Source: Sulfidibacter corallicola
GTDB lineage: Bacteria; Acidobacteriota; Holophagae; Acanthopleuribacterales; Acanthopleuribacteraceae
Direction of reading: 5' to 3'
Length of the DNA stretch: 64,000 bases
Assembly: GCF_017498545.1 (NCBI RefSeq)
Contig: NZ_CP071793.1
Span: 5,047,001 to 5,111,000, forward strand
Shown: in pieces, positions 54,401 to 62,778 of the stretch
Position numbering within the stretch: position 1 is the first letter of the stretch
How the letters are laid out: each line of letters opens with the position of its first letter
The notes under the pieces: generated by a model
Database searches by the model: none
What the model saw: the letters and a program-made list of their open reading frames with translations, nothing else
What the model was told of the DNA's origin: nothing
Translations under genes and position numbers: made by a program

Positions 54401-54778
54401 GTAGTGCGCGAAGGTTTGGGTATCGGGATCGAATTGGTTGAGGCCGCCACCCCAGGTGGCGATCCACAGGGTCCCGCTTCCATCTCCGTAGATGGCCGAG
54501 GTGTGATTCACCGAGAGCGTCCCCGGTTTGCCGGGATCGGTGCGAAAATGCTGGAAGCGGTAGCCGTCGTAGCGACTCAAGCCGTTTTGGGTGCAGAACC
54601 ACAGAAAGCCGCGTCGATCCTGAAAAATGTCGTAGATCGTGTTGTCGGCGAGCCCGTCCTTGGTGCTCAGGTGGAAAAACTGAGGTTGTGGTTCCTGAGC
54701 ATGTAGAGAGAGCAGGGCGAACAACGTCGCCACCAATGGGAACCGGAAAAATTTCGGTAGATTCCGACATGCCAGCAT
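51443..54778 (-). CDS. Reg_prop beta-propeller sensor histidine kinase
   Basis: The 1111-residue protein has a signal peptide (MLACRNLPKFFRF then LVATLFALLSLHA) and about 14 Reg_prop blades forming two seven-bladed periplasmic propellers (repeats such as GFLWFCTQNGLSRYDG, TLWIATWGGGLNQFD, GTIWVGSAGGGLYRY). A Y_Y_Y domain (about 675-785) and one membrane helix (about 790-810) follow. The cytoplasmic part has HisKA (His in LAHMSHELRTPLNH) and HATPase (NLLTNADKF, QDTGIGM, GGTGLGLY). Unlike HTCS hybrid sensors of Bacteroidota it has no receiver or AraC domain after the kinase, so it needs a separate regulator that is not in the window. The start at 54778 lacks a good Shine-Dalgarno. Ligand unknown, possibly a glycan. 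Confidence 0.9.
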   Translation of the reverse strand: MLACRNLPKFFRFPLVATLFALLSLHAQEPQPQFFHLSTKDGLADNTIYDIFQDRRGFLWFCTQNGLSRYDGYRFQHFRTDPGKPGTLSVNHTSAIYGDGSGTLWIATWGGGLNQFDPDTQTFAHYFHDPQKANSLPSNYLQTLLPEGRRYLWIATLDNGLARLDKTTGRIHRFEHDPDDPQSLRHSRVWSLCFDTDDRLWVGTETGIDIYNPDTTGFDHFELPKRGSIDVTGAQVRSMFLDQGRNWWFGTDRGLFRYEPDTGKVRHYRLPPEDRDRSTPGRINTILEDRNGTIWVGSAGGGLYRYVAAEDDFLQFRHHSRMVFTLSGNEVRKVYEDRSGNLWVGTRNAGLNKLNLKPPKFRTIRHLRDDPDSLARGIVKAVSSGGHGDVWFGTETGGLTHYDRDRGYFRRYEADSENPQSLSHNDVNAIAVDGHGTVWIGTEKGLNRKEPDDRFTAFFRDPEDPASLAHDRILSLVARDDALWVGTPNGVSIASLDEPTRFRHLLNRENSDRGFQKQIVRTIAFDPSGDAWIGTAAGKLFQYHARQGRLQSFHKEAGEARSLRNNAVLCLLPKREQVWIGTYGGGLNCLDRRSGQYIGFPQETSLVNNSVFGILEDHHGTLWMSTARGLCRFSPDSGDFHLYDILDGLQGELFAPGAHHQTAWGEMFFGGMDGVSAFFPDQIRAFAYQPPLVISEIQALGRRLNLAGLDEKPLELLMDRNNNVISIMFAALDFTRPEKNSFLYRMEGVDETWIEGDNQAMANYTNLSPGFYRFELKGASHDGTWVTKPLTFSLRVRPLPHQSWLAYTLYGLLVFIALAAAFQFQRMKERQRAKVQLLTQSERMAVEANRSKSAFLAHMSHELRTPLNHIIGYSELIEEDVEDLEPDEWDMDQLRIDLRKIKAAAYYQLSLVNNILELTRIESGNSDLYAEWFDLQSILDNLVGQMNPLLEKSKNRLSLETEPRELGRIRGDQAKLQSMLLNLLTNADKFTNEGRIRFRVLRTKEEDGGWVHFSIQDTGIGMSEQQVNQLFQAFSQMVDHNRYGGTGLGLYVTNFFCRLMGGTISVESKLGAGSTFTIRIPDEIIREEEPQAPTEEPRTMEEREPAQISAR

Positions 54779-55264
54779 GAATGTCTCGAAGAGCAAGGGT
54801 TCCGCGCTGCGAAAAATCGGTGGTGCGAAGGATTCGAATAGCAGGGAGAGATGAAAGCGGCTTGGGTTGCGCGTTTTGAGTATACCGCTTTTTGGATGGA
54901 AATACTTGCTGTGATTGCCGTTTTGCTTTTCTGCGACGGCTCTTTCGAGACGGTTTGGCTGTAGTGGACGAAAAAGTGACTGTGGCTGGTTATGTGTAAA
55001 CGTGCGTAGCCATGGTGGTTTCCCGTTGGGATATACACCGGTTGGCCACGGGCGAGGTGAGAAAAGGCTATCCGCTCGTGTGTGTCGGAAAAGCGGATGT
55101 GAATCTTTATTTTTGGGGAAACCCTGGCTCGGCAGCCCCATGCTCGGACCACGCTCGTGGTCCCATGCGCCGGCGCAACCACTTCAGTCGTCAGGTCCCG
55201 GCCTTGCCGAAACCTGACACCTGAAGCCCGAAAGCGTGCGCATCCGGCCGGATGCGCGCCGCCT
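54779..55264. other. Intergenic region with two palindromes
   Basis: The kinase gene's promoter should be here. Palindromes GGACCACG-CT-CGTGGTCC (55146-55163) and a perfect 20-base GCGCATCCGG/CCGGATGCGC (55238-55257) lie near the stop of the upstream gene; the second is 8 bases past that stop on the minus strand and may end its transcript although it has no T-run. Confidence 0.5.
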
Positions 55265-56248
55265 TTAGCTGTCCGAACCCGGAATGCCCAGGGTCGTCAC
55301 GAATACCGGGAATTGGTAATTGCGACGGCTCGCCCAGATCAGGATCACGTCCTGGCTCAAGTAGTCGCTTTGGATGGGGGCGATGGCACCGCGCCCGCCC
55401 GGCAGGCGGAAGGGGTCTTCTTCATCGAAGAACTTCGGCTCGAAGGTCAGAAAGTCGAAGCTGCCGGAAACCATCATGTGGTCCTGAATTTCCCAGGCAC
55501 CGGCGGTGACCGCCGAACGCATGCGGCGCAGCGCGTTCTTGATCAAAAAGGTTTGGGAGCTCTCGCTGAAGACGAAGACGTCCGTCAGTTCGTCCTGTTT
55601 GCCCTTGAACGTCTTTTCGAACAGCGGAAGTTCGATGACGCCGGGATGCTCGACGGGCGTTTTCTCGATGCTGCCCAAGCCCACCAAGTTGTAATTGATG
55701 TCGTTGAACAGCTTGGTCGCCAGACGGAGCGGCGAATTGAAATCGCCCGTGGCCGCCGGCCAGATCGTGGCGTACACCTGCCAATCCTTGTCCTTGGTCG
55801 ATATTTGGATGATTGGCCGGCTGTGCGTGCTCAACTGAAAGGCTTCGAAGTCTTTCAAGAGCAGCACCTGACTGGCGCCGTTGGGGGTGGACTTGACTTG
55901 TGGTTGTCCTGCCGTGGTCCACTCGATCTTCAGATCCATCGCACATTTGAGTGCGTGCTGGGAGGTATCGGCGGTGGCACCCACTTCCTTGGCGAATGCA
56001 GTGATCTCTTCCGCCCGCATCAGGGAGGGATTGATGTTTTCTTTCAACCACGTCGTGGCTTCTGGGAGCTGAGGTTGCGCCAATGCGTCGCACATGCTGA
56101 GCAATTCGGCCTGCGTCAGGGTTTTACCGGCCCATTTGCCGCTACCCTTTACCGCGGTATGCATGCCGTCGAGAGCTTTGTAGACCATAGGGAGCGAACC
56201 GGAGCCGTCATAGAGTGAGAAGAATAAAAGTAAGGTTAGCGTACTCAC
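55265..56248 (-). CDS. Unknown protein, possibly exported
   Basis: I do not recognise a family. The 327 residues start MSTLTLLLFFSLYDGSGSLP, a short hydrophobic stretch that could be a signal peptide, and continue with a helical part (about 30-115) and a beta-rich part (about 120-320) without Cys clusters or catalytic motifs. The GTG start at 56248 has GGAGG 8 bases upstream, a good site, which supports a real gene. It lies alone, 486 bp upstream of the sensor kinase on the same strand, with a perfect palindrome just after its stop. Confidence 0.65.
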   Translation of the reverse strand: MSTLTLLLFFSLYDGSGSLPMVYKALDGMHTAVKGSGKWAGKTLTQAELLSMCDALAQPQLPEATTWLKENINPSLMRAEEITAFAKEVGATADTSQHALKCAMDLKIEWTTAGQPQVKSTPNGASQVLLLKDFEAFQLSTHSRPIIQISTKDKDWQVYATIWPAATGDFNSPLRLATKLFNDINYNLVGLGSIEKTPVEHPGVIELPLFEKTFKGKQDELTDVFVFSESSQTFLIKNALRRMRSAVTAGAWEIQDHMMVSGSFDFLTFEPKFFDEEDPFRLPGGRGAIAPIQSDYLSQDVILIWASRRNYQFPVFVTTLGIPGSDS

Positions 56249-57066
56249 GCTTGTGACCTCCGTAAATATCCGACTGGATATTCGTGTTTGACCAATACGA
56301 GAGAATTGATCGCGTTACAGAACGAACAACTTGGCGGTAGCGGTTGCAGACAATGATGCACACGAAGACTTCGACCCGAACCGCTGTGCGGGCTCCAGAC
56401 GTGGCTTGGTGGATGAAGCATACATATTTAGGTACCTGGCGTTCCTGCCGGATCTAAATGGCATTGTCCAGGGGTCGGCCGAATAGGGGGCCGGCCCCTT
56501 TCTCCCTGTCAGGGGAAGGCTAGACAACCATCCGCAATAAATTAAAGAAACAAGCATTGCCTGGCTGCATTATACGGGGTCTGTGCAAAAATCAAATGGT
56601 GAGTTTTTTCACTTTTGATGGATGCCGCGTAAGTTATTCAAGTTTGTGTGTATAGACAATGCGATGAAAATTTGATTATGTGCCTCGTCCGAAGCACTTT
56701 GCGGCCGATGTTCTTCGATGTCTGCGTTGGCGCTCCGAGTTTTTCGTCTGATGTGATTTTTTACAAACGACTCGTTTGATCTTTTCCGGGTGTCGGCTCG
56801 TGTCCTGGAGAACTTTCGTTGCAAGGGTTTTGTTGCACTTCGTGGGAGTGGCGAGGCGTTCCACCTGGAGATTCTGCGTCCATGTCCAGGGCGACCGGTG
56901 ATCGTCATCTGGCGGTGCCCACAAAGCCTCACCACCCCACAAAAAAAGAGCAACAAAAGTGTTGCTCTTTTTGATGTGTAACTAAGTTGTTTTTTTTATG
57001 CTAGTTATGTGTAGACAACCGTGTGGTTGCCAAACTTTACACCGATCCGAGAACGCTCCTGATCTT
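56249..57066. other. AT-richer gene-free region
   Basis: This 818-bp stretch between the unknown gene and the end of purA is poorer in G+C than the rest, above all at 56530-56780 and 56940-57010. It contains the purA terminator at 56941. Short frames overlap each other on both strands and have no family resemblance or ribosome binding site. Confidence 0.55.
56941..56972. terminator. Bidirectional rho-independent terminator after purA
   Basis: AAAGAGCAACA (56945-56955) pairs perfectly with TGTTGCTCTTT (56960-56970) around AAAG, with A- and T-runs on the two sides. It is about 95 bases past the purA stop on the minus strand. Confidence 0.85.
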
Positions 57067-58362
57067 TTAATTGAAGAATTCGCCCCGGTGGAAGATCGTC
57101 TGTTGGCGATCCGGCCCGACGCTCACCAGCCCGATCGGACATTCCAGCTTATCTTCGATGTACTTCAGATAGGCCTTGGCCTCGGCCGGAATGTTGTCCA
57201 GGTTGCGATAGGAGGAGAGCGGTTCTTTCCAGCCCGGGAAGGTGCGGTAGACCGGGGTGGCGCGTTGCAACACTTCCAGGGAGGCCGGGAACCGGTCGGT
57301 GATCTTGCCATCGATCTGGTAGGCCTCGCACACCTTGATCTCGTCGAGCTGATCCAGCACGTCCAGCTTCATCATGGCCAGGGTGGTGAAATTGTTGAGC
57401 AGATGCACGTAGCGCAGGGAAACCAGGTCCAGCCAACCGCAGCGGCGCGGGCGTCCCGTGGTGGTGCCGAACTCGTGGCCGGCCTCGCGAATGGCTTCGC
57501 CGGTTTCGTCGTGGAGTTCGCTGACGAAAGGACCGCGACCCACGCGCGTGGTGTAGGCCTTGAAGATGCCGATGGTTTGGTCGATGGTGCCGGGCGGCAC
57601 GCCGGCACCGGCGGTGATACCCAAGGCACAGGAGTTGGAGGAGGTGACATAGGGATAGGTACCGAAGTCGATATCCAGCAATGTGGCCTGGGCACCTTCG
57701 AAGAGAATCCGTTTGCGGTTCTGGCGGGCGTCGGCGAGAAGATATACCGAATCGGTGACGAAGGGCATCAGCTCGGTCACGGCCTCCAGCGATTTTTGCT
57801 GGGTGGTGGCCAGGTCCCACTTCTCGAACTCACCCAATTCCGGAAAGTGTTTTTGAATGTCCCGATACTCGTCGGCGATGCGGGCCTTGAACATCTCCGG
57901 GTTTTGCGCGTCGCAGAAGCGCAGGCCCCGACGACCGAATTTCCATTCGTAGGCCGGGCCGATGCCGCGACCGGTCGTGCCGATCTGGCGCTCGCTGTTC
58001 GCGGATTCACGGTGGCGATCGAGGATGCCGTGATAGGGCAGGATGAGATGGGCCCGATCGCTGATCACGAGGTTCTCGGGTGTCAGCTCGATACCTTTGG
58101 CCCGCATGCCCTGGATTTCCTTGAGCAGGGCGAAGGGATCGACGACGACACCGTTGCCGATGACGTTCTGTGCGCCCTCGTGAAATACACCGCTGGGCAA
58201 GACGTGTAGTGCGTAGCGTTTGCCGTCGAACACCACGGAATGTCCGGCGTTGTGCCCGCCTTGATAGCGGACCACAAAGTCGAAATTCGCGGCGAGAATA
58301 TCCACAACCTTGCCCTTGCCTTCGTCGCCCCACTGGGCGCCTACTACGGCCACGTTTGTCAT
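57067..58362 (-). CDS. purA: Adenylosuccinate synthetase PurA
   Basis: The enzyme joins IMP and aspartate with GTP in the first committed step to AMP. The 431-residue protein has the family opening VVGAQWGDEGKGK with the catalytic Asp, GGHNAGHSVV with the catalytic His, GTTGRGIGPAY, DIDFGTYPYVTSSN, TTRVGRGPFVSEL and GRPRRCGWLDL, all in the normal order. The ATG at 58362 with GGGGGC upstream is the family start; the longer open frame is unsupported. It is transcribed after the trp operon on the same strand but is separated from trpA by a strong hairpin and 355 bp. Confidence 0.97.
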   Translation of the reverse strand: MTNVAVVGAQWGDEGKGKVVDILAANFDFVVRYQGGHNAGHSVVFDGKRYALHVLPSGVFHEGAQNVIGNGVVVDPFALLKEIQGMRAKGIELTPENLVISDRAHLILPYHGILDRHRESANSERQIGTTGRGIGPAYEWKFGRRGLRFCDAQNPEMFKARIADEYRDIQKHFPELGEFEKWDLATTQQKSLEAVTELMPFVTDSVYLLADARQNRKRILFEGAQATLLDIDFGTYPYVTSSNSCALGITAGAGVPPGTIDQTIGIFKAYTTRVGRGPFVSELHDETGEAIREAGHEFGTTTGRPRRCGWLDLVSLRYVHLLNNFTTLAMMKLDVLDQLDEIKVCEAYQIDGKITDRFPASLEVLQRATPVYRTFPGWKEPLSSYRNLDNIPAEAKAYLKYIEDKLECPIGLVSVGPDRQQTIFHRGEFFN

Positions 58363-58717
58363 ATTGCCCCCGATGCTATGTGAATGTGAAAAAGTCACAC
58401 CATCATTTTTTGCATGTCGATCGAAATCACTATCCTGGCGCGGCAACCCATATCTCTTTTTGAGACAGCATGATGCACCTTCGAGGTGCGAAATGGCGGG
58501 CGGCGCCGAAAGAGCCTGAGCCAGGGGTTTGAACCCAACCCCCGATCATATCAGACCTGAATTGAATGTCCATGTCTATTGTGGCCCTTTCCCTTGTGGC
58601 CCAACGCGGTTTCGGCGTTGGGTCTAGGGACTTTCGGGGCCGATGGCGGGTTGGCCGAGACCGTGGGAAACGGGTCCGGTGCCTGCCCGTTCGACAGGTA
58701 CCGGACCCGCCCAAATC
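58363..58717. other. Intergenic region trpA-purA
   Basis: Holds the trp operon hairpin (58672-58708) and the purA promoter region; AT-richer at 58370-58450 with no convincing hexamers. No gene is seen. Confidence 0.5.
58672..58708 (-). terminator. Strong hairpin after trpA, probable trp terminator
   Basis: GGGTCCGGTGCCTG pairs with CAGGTACCGGACCC with one mismatch around CCCGTTCGA. It begins 9 bases past the trpA stop. The T-run is weak (GTTTCCC), so termination may be partial. Confidence 0.55.
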
Positions 58718-59491
58718 CTATGTCTCTTCCGAGTCGATGGCCTGACGGAGGCTACCCATGAATTGACCGACCGAAGCCAGGGCCGTGGGCAGATCCGGCG
58801 CCTCGCCGATGCGTCGTACCAGGGCGCTGCCGACAACCACACCGTCGGCGAAGCGGCTGATGTGGGCGGCGTCTTCCGGAGTGGAGATGCCGAAGCCCAC
58901 CACGAAGGGCTTTTGGCCCAGATGGCCGCGCACCCGTTCCAGGTAGTCGTCGAGTCCGCGAGCGACGCCCTGACGCGCCCCGGTCACGCCGGTGACCGAA
59001 ACGCCGTAGGCGAACGACGTCGTGACCGGGGCGATGCGGGCCAGGCGCTCCGCGGTCGTCGTCGGTGCGATCAACGGGATGTAGTGAACGCCTTCGGCAC
59101 CCATTTCCTTGGCGAAGGATTCGGCCTGTTCCAACGACAGGTCGGGCACCAACACGCCGTGGAACCCGGCTTCACGCAACGCGCGGGCCGCTGCCGGGAT
59201 ACCGCCCAAGGCATTGATGGGGTTGAAGTAGCTGAAAAAGATCAGCTCGGCCTTGATTTCGTGGCGGAAGCGCTTGATCTCTTCGAGAATCCAGTGCACC
59301 GTCACGCCGTTGTCCAGCGCGATCTGGCTGGAGGCCTGAATGGTGGGACCGTCGGCGATGGGATCGGAAAAAGGCACGCCGATCTCGATGTAATCCGCAC
59401 CGGATCGGTCCAGTTCGCGGACCAGGGGCTCGAACCAGGACAGCTCCCGATAGCCGGCGGTAAGATAGGGAACCAACAATTTCTTTGTCAC
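58718..59491 (-). CDS. trpA: Tryptophan synthase alpha chain
   Basis: The alpha subunit cleaves indole-3-glycerol phosphate to indole. This 257-residue TIM barrel has the catalytic Glu in YIEIGVPFSDP and the catalytic Asp in DPIADGPTIQ, plus VTGVTGARQG and VVGFGIS in the phosphate site. The GTG start overlaps the trpB stop (GTGA), so the two subunits are translationally coupled and made in equal amounts. It is the last gene of the operon. Confidence 0.97.
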   Translation of the reverse strand: MTKKLLVPYLTAGYRELSWFEPLVRELDRSGADYIEIGVPFSDPIADGPTIQASSQIALDNGVTVHWILEEIKRFRHEIKAELIFFSYFNPINALGGIPAAARALREAGFHGVLVPDLSLEQAESFAKEMGAEGVHYIPLIAPTTTAERLARIAPVTTSFAYGVSVTGVTGARQGVARGLDDYLERVRGHLGQKPFVVGFGISTPEDAAHISRFADGVVVGSALVRRIGEAPDLPTALASVGQFMGSLRQAIDSEET

Positions 59492-60693
59492 TGGTGCGCT
59501 CCTGCTTTGATGTGTTGTTCGTAGGTGTTCATGTCTTTGTCACCGCGACCGCTGAGGTTGAGCACGATGGTTTGGTCGGGATTCATGGTGGGCGCCAACT
59601 TGTTCACGTAGGCGACCGCGTGGGCCGACTCCAGGGCCGGGATGATGCCCTCCAACCGAGAAATCAGCTTCACGCCTTCCAGGGCTTCCGCATCGGTGAT
59701 CGAGACGAATTCGGCGCGACCGATCGAGTGCAGATAGGCGTGTTCGGGACCGACACCCGGATAGTCCAGGCCGGCCGAGATCGAGTGGGCCAGGGCCACC
59801 TGTCCGCCGCGTTCCTGCAACAGCATCGACATGGCGCCGTGGAGGACGCCTGGCGCGCCCTTGGAGATCGAGGCCGCGTGTTCGGCATCGAGACCGTTGC
59901 CGGCCGCTTCCACCCCGATCAGGCGGGCGTCGGTCTCGATGAAGGGATAGAACATGCCCATCGCGTTCGAGCCACCGCCCACGCAGGCCACCACGGCATC
60001 GGCCCCGGCGGCGATTTCGGCCAATTGGGCGCGACACTCTTCGCCGATGACCTTCTGGAAATCGCGAACCATGGCCGGATAGGGATGCGGCCCCACCACG
60101 CTGCCGATGATGTAGAAGCTGTCCGCCACGTTCGTGACCCAATCGCGAATGGCCTCGTTGGTGGCGTCCTTGAGGGTCCGCGAGCCGCTGGATACGGGCC
60201 GGACCTCGGCGCCCAGGAGGCGCATGCGGTAGACGTTGAGCGCTTGGCGGGCCACGTCCTCTTCACCCATGTAGACCACGCAGGGCATGTCGAACAGGGC
60301 ACACACCGTCGCGGTCGCGACGCCGTGTTGGCCGGCGCCGGTTTCGGCGATGATGCGGGTTTTGCCCATTTTGCGGGCGACCAGGATCTGGCCGATGGTG
60401 TTGTTGATCTTGTGGGCACCGGTATGGTTGAGGTCTTCGCGTTTGAGTAGGATGCGCGCGCCGCCGGCGTGGGCCGACCATCGTTTGGCCTCGTAGATGG
60501 GCGTCGGCCGCCCCACGTAGTGCTTCAGGTAGTAGCGGTACTCACGCCAGAACGCATCGTCCAGGTTGCGGTACACGTCTTCGAGTTCGTGTAACGCGGG
60601 CATCAGGGTTTCGGGAACGTATTGGCCTCCGAAGGGGCCGAAGTGACCCTGAGCATCCGGTTGCTGGTAGGCTTCGCTCTTCATGCTGTTCAT
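59488..60693 (-). CDS. trpB: Tryptophan synthase beta chain
   Basis: The beta subunit condenses indole with serine using PLP. The 401-residue protein has the PLP lysine Lys95 in HTGAHKINN, the gatekeeper region AETGAGQHGVATATVCAL, the phosphate loop VGGGSNAMG and SGRGDKD at the end. This is the TrpB1 type that pairs with TrpA. Its ATG overlaps the trpF stop (ATGA) and its stop overlaps the trpA start. Confidence 0.97.
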   Translation of the reverse strand: MNSMKSEAYQQPDAQGHFGPFGGQYVPETLMPALHELEDVYRNLDDAFWREYRYYLKHYVGRPTPIYEAKRWSAHAGGARILLKREDLNHTGAHKINNTIGQILVARKMGKTRIIAETGAGQHGVATATVCALFDMPCVVYMGEEDVARQALNVYRMRLLGAEVRPVSSGSRTLKDATNEAIRDWVTNVADSFYIIGSVVGPHPYPAMVRDFQKVIGEECRAQLAEIAAGADAVVACVGGGSNAMGMFYPFIETDARLIGVEAAGNGLDAEHAASISKGAPGVLHGAMSMLLQERGGQVALAHSISAGLDYPGVGPEHAYLHSIGRAEFVSITDAEALEGVKLISRLEGIIPALESAHAVAYVNKLAPTMNPDQTIVLNLSGRGDKDMNTYEQHIKAGAHQ

Positions 60694-61508
60694 GAGTTCT
60701 CCTGATTTTGGTTCTTGGGCGCCGAGTCTCGCTCGGGTTGAATGGGTTGATGTCGTCGAGATCGTGAGGAGTGATCTTCTCTACCGGTGGCGGACGGGAG
60801 GGTACCGCTGTCGTGGGGGGCTTGGCCCGTCGCTCGCGATGTGGCCGGTCGCCCGCAGGCGCGATCGATTTCGGCGAAAAAGCGCCGCAGGGCGTCGGGA
60901 TCCTTTCGACCCGGGGCCGATTCCACCCCGCTGGAGACATCGATGCCCCAGGGATGCCACGTCTCCACCAAGCGGCCGACGTTGTCCGGGCGAAGACCGC
61001 CGGCCACCAGGCAAGCACCTTCCACTCGAGCCAACAGGCCCCAATCGAAGGTTTTGCCCGTACCGCCGCTCTGGCCTTTGACGCTGGTGTCCAAGAGGAA
61101 AAAGGGATCGCGCGGGGCGATCGTCGCGTCCAGGCTGGTGGCATCCGCCGGAACGTGGACCACTTTGTAGCCGCCCCATTGGGCTACCTTCTCCGGAGAT
61201 TCGTCACCGTGGAACTGAAACCAATGAAAATTCAGATGGTTGCGCAGAGTTTTCAGGGTCGCGTCCGGTTCGTTTCGCACCACCACGACCGTTTCCGGGC
61301 CGGGTGGGACCGTGGCCAACAGCTCGGCCAGGCGGTGCAGATCCAGGTGCCGCGGACTGCCTGGCACGTGAATGAAGCCCAACAGATCGGCGCCCAGTTC
61401 GGCCGCTGCGCGAACGTCCTGCTCGCGGGTCAATCCGCAGATCTTGATGCGCGGGCGATAGGTGCGCGATCGTTCGTCGCGTGTGGGGGGAGGGGAAGTG
61501 ATTGGCAT
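60690..61508 (-). CDS. trpF: Phosphoribosylanthranilate isomerase TrpF with extra C-terminal tail
   Basis: The 272-residue protein isomerises phosphoribosylanthranilate. The barrel has the catalytic Cys in IKICGLTREQD, FIHVPGSPR (phosphate site), FQFHGDES, FLLDTSVKGQSGGTGKTFDW with the catalytic Asp, and VAGGLRPDNV, GIDVSSGVE. Ordinary TrpF is about 200-210 residues. Here a 20-residue N-terminal and a 45-residue C-terminal tail (rich in Arg, Ser, Gln and Pro) are added; the tail overlaps the spacer before trpB. The ATG at 61508 is chosen; a GTG at 61574 is possible but has no ribosome site. Confidence 0.92.
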   Translation of the reverse strand: MPITSPPPTRDERSRTYRPRIKICGLTREQDVRAAAELGADLLGFIHVPGSPRHLDLHRLAELLATVPPGPETVVVVRNEPDATLKTLRNHLNFHWFQFHGDESPEKVAQWGGYKVVHVPADATSLDATIAPRDPFFLLDTSVKGQSGGTGKTFDWGLLARVEGACLVAGGLRPDNVGRLVETWHPWGIDVSSGVESAPGRKDPDALRRFFAEIDRACGRPATSRATGQAPHDSGTLPSATGREDHSSRSRRHQPIQPERDSAPKNQNQENS

Positions 61509-61592
61509 AGGCTGAACGGGGGAGATTTGGAATGGTTGATGGTGCGCCGTGTCAGGGGGTGCGGCACGGAACACCGATGATGCTTCGGTCGG

Positions 61593-62411
61593 TTAGGAAG
61601 GGGGCGCGGTCTCGCTTGTGGACGAGCGGTTGGCGGTCCTGAGTTCCTCGAGTCGGGCCGAGGGATCGGGACTCTTCATCAGGTACTCGCCCACCAGGTA
61701 GGCGCGGTAGCCGACTTCGTGGAGTCGGGCCACGTCCTCGGGGGCGTGAATGCCGCTTTCGGCGACCCAGGGCGTCGCCTTGGGAAGGTGCGGGACGATG
61801 TCGATCAACTGGTCCAAGTTGGTGGCGAACCGTTTGAGGTCGCGACAGTTCACGCCCAAGAAATCGATGGGCGTGTCGCCGACCCGTTCGTATTCATCCA
61901 GGTTGTGGATCTCGCACAGGGTTTCCAGACCGAGTTCGCGGGCTTCGGCCTGGAGTTCCGCCAACTGGGACGGTTCGAGGATGCGGGCGATCAGCAGCAC
62001 CAGATCGGCGCCCCACGCCTTGGCCTCGTGCAGTTGGTAACGATCGATCACGAAATCCTTGCGCAGCAGCGGGATGGAGACCGCATCGGCGACCTTGCGC
62101 AGATCGTCCGGACTGCCGGCGAAGAAATCCGGTTCGGTCAAAATGCTCATGGCCGCGGCGCCTCCCGCGGCGTAGGCCTTGGCGACCGCGACCGGATCGG
62201 CCTCCATGTTGATATTGGGTCGGGAAGGGCTCTTGCGCTTGAATTCGGCGATGACCAGCGGATCGGTGGAGGCTGCAAGTGCCGCGGTCAAGGCGTGATG
62301 GGGACGTTGCCGCGCCCGAGCCGCCGCCTCGAGGTCGGCGAGTGGCAGTTCCCGCTTACGGGTCTCGAGAATGTCGCGCGTGCGAGAGACGATTTGCGAG
62401 AGAATGTCCAT
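61593..62411 (-). CDS. trpC: Indole-3-glycerol phosphate synthase TrpC
   Basis: This 272-residue TIM barrel ring-closes CdRP to indole-3-glycerol phosphate. The N-terminal helix, IAEFKRKSPSRPNI with the catalytic Lys, ILTEPDFFAGSPDDL, LLRKDFVID (catalytic Lys), ADLVLLIARIL, VNCRDLKRF and VAESGI are all conserved. It is separate from TrpF, unlike E. coli's fusion. It lies 84 bp before trpF and 367 bp after trpD. Confidence 0.96.
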   Translation of the reverse strand: MDILSQIVSRTRDILETRKRELPLADLEAAARARQRPHHALTAALAASTDPLVIAEFKRKSPSRPNINMEADPVAVAKAYAAGGAAAMSILTEPDFFAGSPDDLRKVADAVSIPLLRKDFVIDRYQLHEAKAWGADLVLLIARILEPSQLAELQAEARELGLETLCEIHNLDEYERVGDTPIDFLGVNCRDLKRFATNLDQLIDIVPHLPKATPWVAESGIHAPEDVARLHEVGYRAYLVGEYLMKSPDPSARLEELRTANRSSTSETAPPS

Positions 62412-62778
62412 TGGTGCCCCTTCTACCGCCGCGGCGGCCTGCTCGGCGTTGCGGATTCCGGAAGACGAATTCCGTGAGCCACAAACTTAGCACAGGGGAC
62501 CTTCGAAAAGAACGCGCGAGCGGACGGCGCTCGCTTTTTCCTCGAAGGAATCACGTTCTATGCGGCGGGAGAGTGCTACCAAAGCTGCGAACCCATGAAA
62601 ACCCAGGCGAAACATGGTTTGGCGATGGCGGTGAGGTTCGATCGGAGGTGCACGATCGAGGAGCAACTGTTCGGACGAAAGTCGCTGAAAACATAACGCT
62701 TGAATCGTGCGAAGGATGGCGGCCCTGGTTGTCGTTCCCGGCTGGACGGTATGCTGGGCACCGGGTTGGGGAAGCGAC
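62412..62778. other. Unusually long trpD-trpC spacer
   Basis: This 367-bp spacer interrupts an otherwise tightly packed operon. It contains a nested hairpin at 62500-62548. The open frames in it overlap trpD or lack support, so I call no gene. Confidence 0.5.
62500..62548. terminator. Nested hairpin in the trpD-trpC spacer
   Basis: Outer stem CCTTCGA (62500-62506) with TCGAAGG (62542-62548) encloses inner stem GCGAGC (62516-62521) with GCTCGC (62529-62534). A T-run follows the inner stem on the plus strand. On the trp-coding strand it could be a processing site or attenuator. Confidence 0.35.

Noticed and set aside
56609..56956. Possible small gene of 115 codons on the minus strand
   Set aside because: It overlaps another frame of similar length, reads into the purA terminator and has no family resemblance.
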